Source of the DNA: Mangifera indica
Taxonomy: Eukaryota; Streptophyta; Magnoliopsida; Sapindales; Anacardiaceae
Assembly (NCBI RefSeq): GCF_011075055.1
Contig: NW_025401101.1
Span: 496,001 to 560,000 of the forward strand
Length of the DNA: 64,000 bases
Reading direction: 5' to 3'
Positions 60,065 through 64,000 of this stretch are shown piece by piece; positions within the stretch are counted from its first letter, which is position 1, and every line of letters starts with the position of its first letter. The position numbers were made by a program, and so were the translations under genes. The notes beneath the pieces are model-generated. The model was not told where the DNA came from and did no database searches. It saw only the letters and a program-made list of their open reading frames with translations.

Positions 60065-61309
60065 TGAAGGATCGAATGGGCTAAGGGGGGTGAATTAGAC
60101 AATTTAAAACAATCTTTACCAAATTAAAGAATTTAAATCAGTTTATTCAAATCAATGAATATTGCCCATTTTTAATGCAATTTATGAGAATGACAAGAAT
60201 ATTTCAAATAATCAATACAATCAAAAGAACATAACACAACGTATAAGTTTAAGGGAAGAAAAAATCAAATACGCGATATATAATGGTTCGGCACAATCCG
60301 ACCTATGTCCACTCCTCCAAGCTATCTCCCTTAGAGTATTCCACTAATCTTTGGTTGATAAAAACACAACCAAATTTTTCTTCACAACAAAAATAATTTA
60401 CAAGATACTATTAACCTTTACAAATGATAGAGCTCAATTTCTCTTACTAAAAAATTTTTTAATATCTCCAAGAGTGAATCTCACTCTTTTATATCGCAAA
60501 TTTTAGTATGAATTCGAAATATAATCTTTCTCAAAGAGTGTATATGAAAGTTTAACCTTAGTACAATCAAATGCAAATGAAATTACAAAGTATATGAGAA
60601 GGGTTTTGAATAGAGAAGAAAATTTGTAAGTGAATAGCTCAAAAATCAATTTGCTCTCAAATATATGAAAGTTATTGGTGGCAAAAGTCTTTTACAAGTG
60701 AATTTAATTGGGTTTATATAGGGCAAAATGAGAAAAGTTATCATTGTGATTAAAAACTTGTCGTTTTGATTTTCCAAAAAATGTAAAATTCAATCGATCA
60801 GATGTAATTCGATCAAATGGATGTGACGTGACACTTTCGTGGAGTCTATGTGGCACTAGCCATTAGAAAATTCAAAGTAAAATTCAGTCGACTAGATTTA
60901 ATTCGATCAACCAAATTTCTGAAAGCCAAAATACATGGTTTTTAGATAATTTGAAAGCTGTTAAAGAAGAATTCAGCTGGTCAAATTCGGTCAACCAAAT
61001 TTTATTATATTTTACCTTTTGAATTTTTGAGAACTTGTAATTTACCCCTTAAACCTTTGAAAAGTGACAATTTAACCCATATTTTCAAATTCTTTCAAAA
61101 CCAACTTTGAAATATGAAAATGTAGTTCACAAAACTTCATCATTTTAAATGAGTTAATAAACTTTGATAAAAAATTGGCTTAACCCAATAAGTTTGAAAA
61201 ACTACATTTTAACTCAAAATATAAAAAATATGAGAATAAGTTTTCAAGTGAGCTATCATATGCAAACAAATATTCTAATCAAAACAAATGCTCCAAATTA
61301 CAAACATAT
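60065..61309 (-). repeat. 5' LTR of the Sirevirus, truncated at its outer end
   Basis: 1245 bp aligning with 50788-51945 of the other LTR, plus a few indels. It includes an insertion near 60920-61000 carrying another GTCAAATTCGGTCAACC motif copy. Similarity ends after CAAACATAT at 61309; the 206 bases that should follow (LTR start, promoter side) are missing. Confidence 0.8.
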
Positions 61310-62580
61310 TTAGGGCTTACTATGAATTCTATAATCAATAATATTTAGGGTCAACTTACTAGTCTAAGAGAGGATTTCTATAATTATTTGGTATCCAAAT
61401 AGAGAGATGACTTTCCCCCACCTTAACTGTAAACTCTTTCTCATGCATTTCATTATTTTTTCTCATATTGCGTATCATAACAATGTTAAGGGACATGCTT
61501 ATTTTAGTACTTAAACTTGATATCATGTTTATTTTGTTGGGTATTATATTTATCTTATTTATATTACCTTGCTTTTATCATGATATGTTGATGACCAGAT
61601 ATCAATTTTGAAATTATGTATAGATACCTAGTTGACGTAGTTGAATTAATATATTGATGATGCATTTGATATTTTCCTTGAATATCATTATTGATTATCT
61701 TGTTGATATTTTGAGTTTAGATTATATACTTTGAACATCATTGACATAGGATGATATATTTGTTTAATATTTTATATTCGATGATGATGGTTGATTGAAT
61801 GACCTTTGAATATATGATATCCTTTTAGTATATGTTTATGTGAATTGAATGTTTGATGAATGGATTTAAGGTTGAATGGATAATATTTCTTCTTGAGCAA
61901 TTGATTTTAATGCATTTTGTTTGAAGATAAAAATCGGTTTAATGCTTTATATTTTTTTTTATATTGAGTTGTTTGATGATGAAGGATATTGAGTTATCAT
62001 GAACTGATTGAATGGTTTTCAGAAATACACACATACACATATGCTTGGATATATTATTAGAGAATTGCATCATTTTAGGTTGATTTTAAAATTTAATAGT
62101 TCAATGCTTTATGTTGAATGGTTTTGGCCTTTGGAGTTAAACTGATTAATTGGATAACATTTTATGTGCTATAATTATAGTTTGAAATTGAGTTGATTGC
62201 TTAAGGGAAATTGTAGTTTGGTGTTTGGAAAGAAGTTTAGATGTTTTAAATGCATATATTGAAGTGTATTTTTTATATTTATTGTTGTCTAGAAAAAAAG
62301 ATTTCCTAAAAATATAGGGGATCCCATGCGAAATTTTTTCCAAAACCTTATCAAATGAATTTACTTTAACACCAAAACTTGACAAATATATTTGTTAAAA
62401 TGTGTTAAAGAAGGAGCATATGGTCATTAAGTAAAGGTGAACCTTTTTTTAAATTGTTGCTATTTAACATTGATTTGGTATTCAAATGCAAAATTAAAAT
62501 TTAATTTATTTTTCCATTTTTTTTAATTAATGCTAAAAAAGGGAGAGATAGGTTGAATTAAAATTTTACAAAGGCTAAAG
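61310..62580 (+). mobile_element. Sirevirus-like Copia element, second part (env-like end, PPT)
   Basis: Probable continuation of the plus-strand element cut at 50787. 61310-61560 translates, with stops and frameshifts, into a segment resembling the second half of the env-like domain. It is followed by about 1 kb of AT-rich non-coding sequence and an A/G tract AAAAAAGGGAGAGAT (62535-62549), matching a Sirevirus polypurine tract. The 3' LTR after it is cut short by the LTR inserted at 62581. The link between the two parts is inferred from position, orientation and content. Confidence 0.45.
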
Positions 62581-63710
62581 TGTTAGGGTAGATGCCCTAG
62601 AGCCAAATATACCCTTAGAATGGTAAAACAATGACGAAGGGATCGGAGAACTAACTATGGGAAGCCTATGCACACATTAAGTTGTCATTTTAGAAATGTC
62701 CGTAATCATGATATTACAATAACTAAGGGCGCATGTAATAGTGATGAGATTATCATTTTGAGTAACCTTACCAAAAGGTAAAGACAGTTCTTATGTGTTG
62801 AAGCTAATTGTTGATGACTTGTGCAACACATAGGTGTACATTGTAGATGTGTTCATCGAATTGACCCTAACAGAGGATATCCATATGGATGGTTGCTCTA
62901 GTGTCTATAGAACAAATCTTCTAAACACCATGAATGCATGCGATCAGTTGACTTGAGGTTGTCAAATCGTCTCATGTAATGATCGGTATGGTTTGACACT
63001 ATCTAACATATCATCATAATAGGGGAATCATAAATATAGTGATTAGACATATCGTTAGATGCATGGAGTCTATAGTTGATCAATAAAGGATTTGTCACTC
63101 CTGTGCATAGGAGGATAACTCATATGCAAATGTTAAAAGACATTCATTACTGTTTGAATATGTGGCTACAATAGGATGAGGTGTAGTTTAATCCATGTAA
63201 GTCATTAATGTGTATCAGCTCAGATCAAGGAACTACTAAGATGACGCATTTCTATGTTTCAACCTCGAGAGATATCGGTTGTAAAAATGATTAAATTGCA
63301 TATAATTGTGATATTGTAAAAGTTTATAGAGATGTTCAATAACACTCTGTCGTTTGGGTGGCCATGACATTTTGCTAGAGACTAATCTTATGGCTCAATC
63401 TGAATTTAAACATTGTTAGTTCTATAAAGAGCTTATAGGTCATAAGCATTAAAGGGTCGATACGAACCAATAAGTAAGAATCATGGAAAAAGAGAAACGT
63501 ATTGATGTTTTTCAATTGGAATCATTTGGTGTACATGGTGTCATATGGCATTATGCAAATACACTACACGGTTTCAGCTAAACCCATTTAAGAGGCCAAC
63601 CGAGCAAGGTCAATTGATGGATGCAAGTCAATTGGCTGAGTTAACTTGTAGGTAAGGTATCTTTAGTTAAACTAGGATTCTTCAGAGTCCTTGTTTGATA
63701 GAAAGTTTAA
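62581..63710 (+). mobile_element. Partial LTR of the same Copia family as 6694-15943
   Basis: Starts TGTTAGGGTAGATGCCCTAGAGCC and aligns with the reverse complement of the 14065-15943 LTR over about 1.1 kb (for example GTATGGTTTGACACTATCTAAC near 62985), with small indels. Similarity fades after GATAGAAAGTTTA near 63710, so about 550 bases of the LTR's downstream end are missing. No internal sequence follows. It is a truncated LTR or remnant. Confidence 0.8.
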
Positions 63711-63861
63711 GACATTTTATAGGAATCTATATTCAAATACTTATAATCCTGCCTAGAGAAATCAACCAAAATTTTCATAGAACAACTAACTAGTTTAAAC
63801 TAATAGTAGCCAGAACTGTAAGCTATCACCATTAGGATTTTAGAATATGATGCCACCATTG

Positions 63862-64000
63862 TAACCCCTGCATCTTACACCAAAGGAACAAAAATCCAAC
63901 TTAGAATAAAATTCCAACCCTTGATCTGCAAACTAACTTATGGTGATGTGATTATGTGATGAGAAAGATAAGATCTTTATGATAGGAAAGTTTATGTGAT
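63862..64000 (+). mobile_element. Ty3-like LTR start running off the window
   Basis: TGTAACCCCTGCATC at 63862 looks like a Ty3 LTR start. The last 45 bases (GAAAGATAAGATCTTT...GAAAGTTTATG) resemble 46041-46080 inside the LTR that starts at 45915, so the two are probably related. The rest is outside the window. Confidence 0.4.

Larger units (their letters stand above)
50788..61309 (-). mobile_element. Sirevirus-type Ty1/Copia element with env-like ORF, nearly complete
   Basis: About 10.5 kb with two LTRs, tRNA-Met primer-binding site, gag with CYECKK-type knuckle, protease, integrase, RT, RNase H, an extra env-like frame after RNase H, and a polypurine tract, all on the minus strand. Gag type, primer site and the extra 3' frame define the Sirevirus lineage of Copia. 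The upstream LTR (60065-61309) lacks the last 206 bases present in the downstream LTR, and no target duplication is visible, so the right edge has been deleted or rearranged. Coding regions carry few stops per domain, so it is younger than its host element. Confidence 0.85.

Overview
This is about 64 kb of AT-rich nuclear DNA from a flowering plant, most likely a eudicot. The signs are spliced genes with GT/AG introns, two plant housekeeping genes, and dense nested plant-type LTR and LINE retrotransposons. I cannot name the species. No prokaryotic, organellar, CRISPR or tRNA feature was recognised.

Layout. 1-24178 is a retrotransposon graveyard. It holds a 105-bp-armed inverted repeat at the left edge, LINE fragments, a Copia fragment, and a LINE (4935-6693 and 15944-19757) split by a complete but decayed Copia element (6694-15943, minus strand). 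A 5'-truncated Ty3/chromovirus with its 3' LTR (about 20005-24178) follows. 26268-45296 is a gene island with two convergent, apparently intact genes. One is an RGLG3-type RING ubiquitin ligase (plus strand, 11 coding exons, 445 aa). The other is the DNA polymerase delta catalytic subunit POLD1 (minus strand, 30 coding exons, 1093 aa). Their stop codons are only 337 bp apart. The same pair is neighbouring in Arabidopsis (AT5G63960/AT5G63970, from memory), so the island looks like conserved microsynteny. Two small non-autonomous transposons sit in POLD1 introns: a 1.46-kb LTR element in intron 2 and an 851-bp DNA element with a 9-bp target duplication in intron 11. 45915-64000 is a second graveyard. 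It holds a Ty3-like LTR start, a plus-strand Sirevirus-like Copia element with gag and env-like pieces but almost no pol, a nearly complete minus-strand Sirevirus (50788-61309) inserted into its env-like region, an LTR of the same family as the 6694-15943 element, and another Ty3-like LTR start at the right edge.

Function. POLD1 is the replicative polymerase/proofreading exonuclease. Its catalytic, exonuclease and metal-binding motifs are all present, and an E2F-type site lies just upstream of the ATG. The RGLG protein has an N-terminal myristoylation context, a copine/vWA-like domain and a C-terminal C3HC4 RING. The two genes have no known shared pathway; their adjacency is positional. All retroelement reading frames carry stops or frameshifts. 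Exon ends were read by eye from splice consensus and reading-frame continuity and should be good to within a base or two; transposon edges without LTR, PBS or TSD support are approximate.
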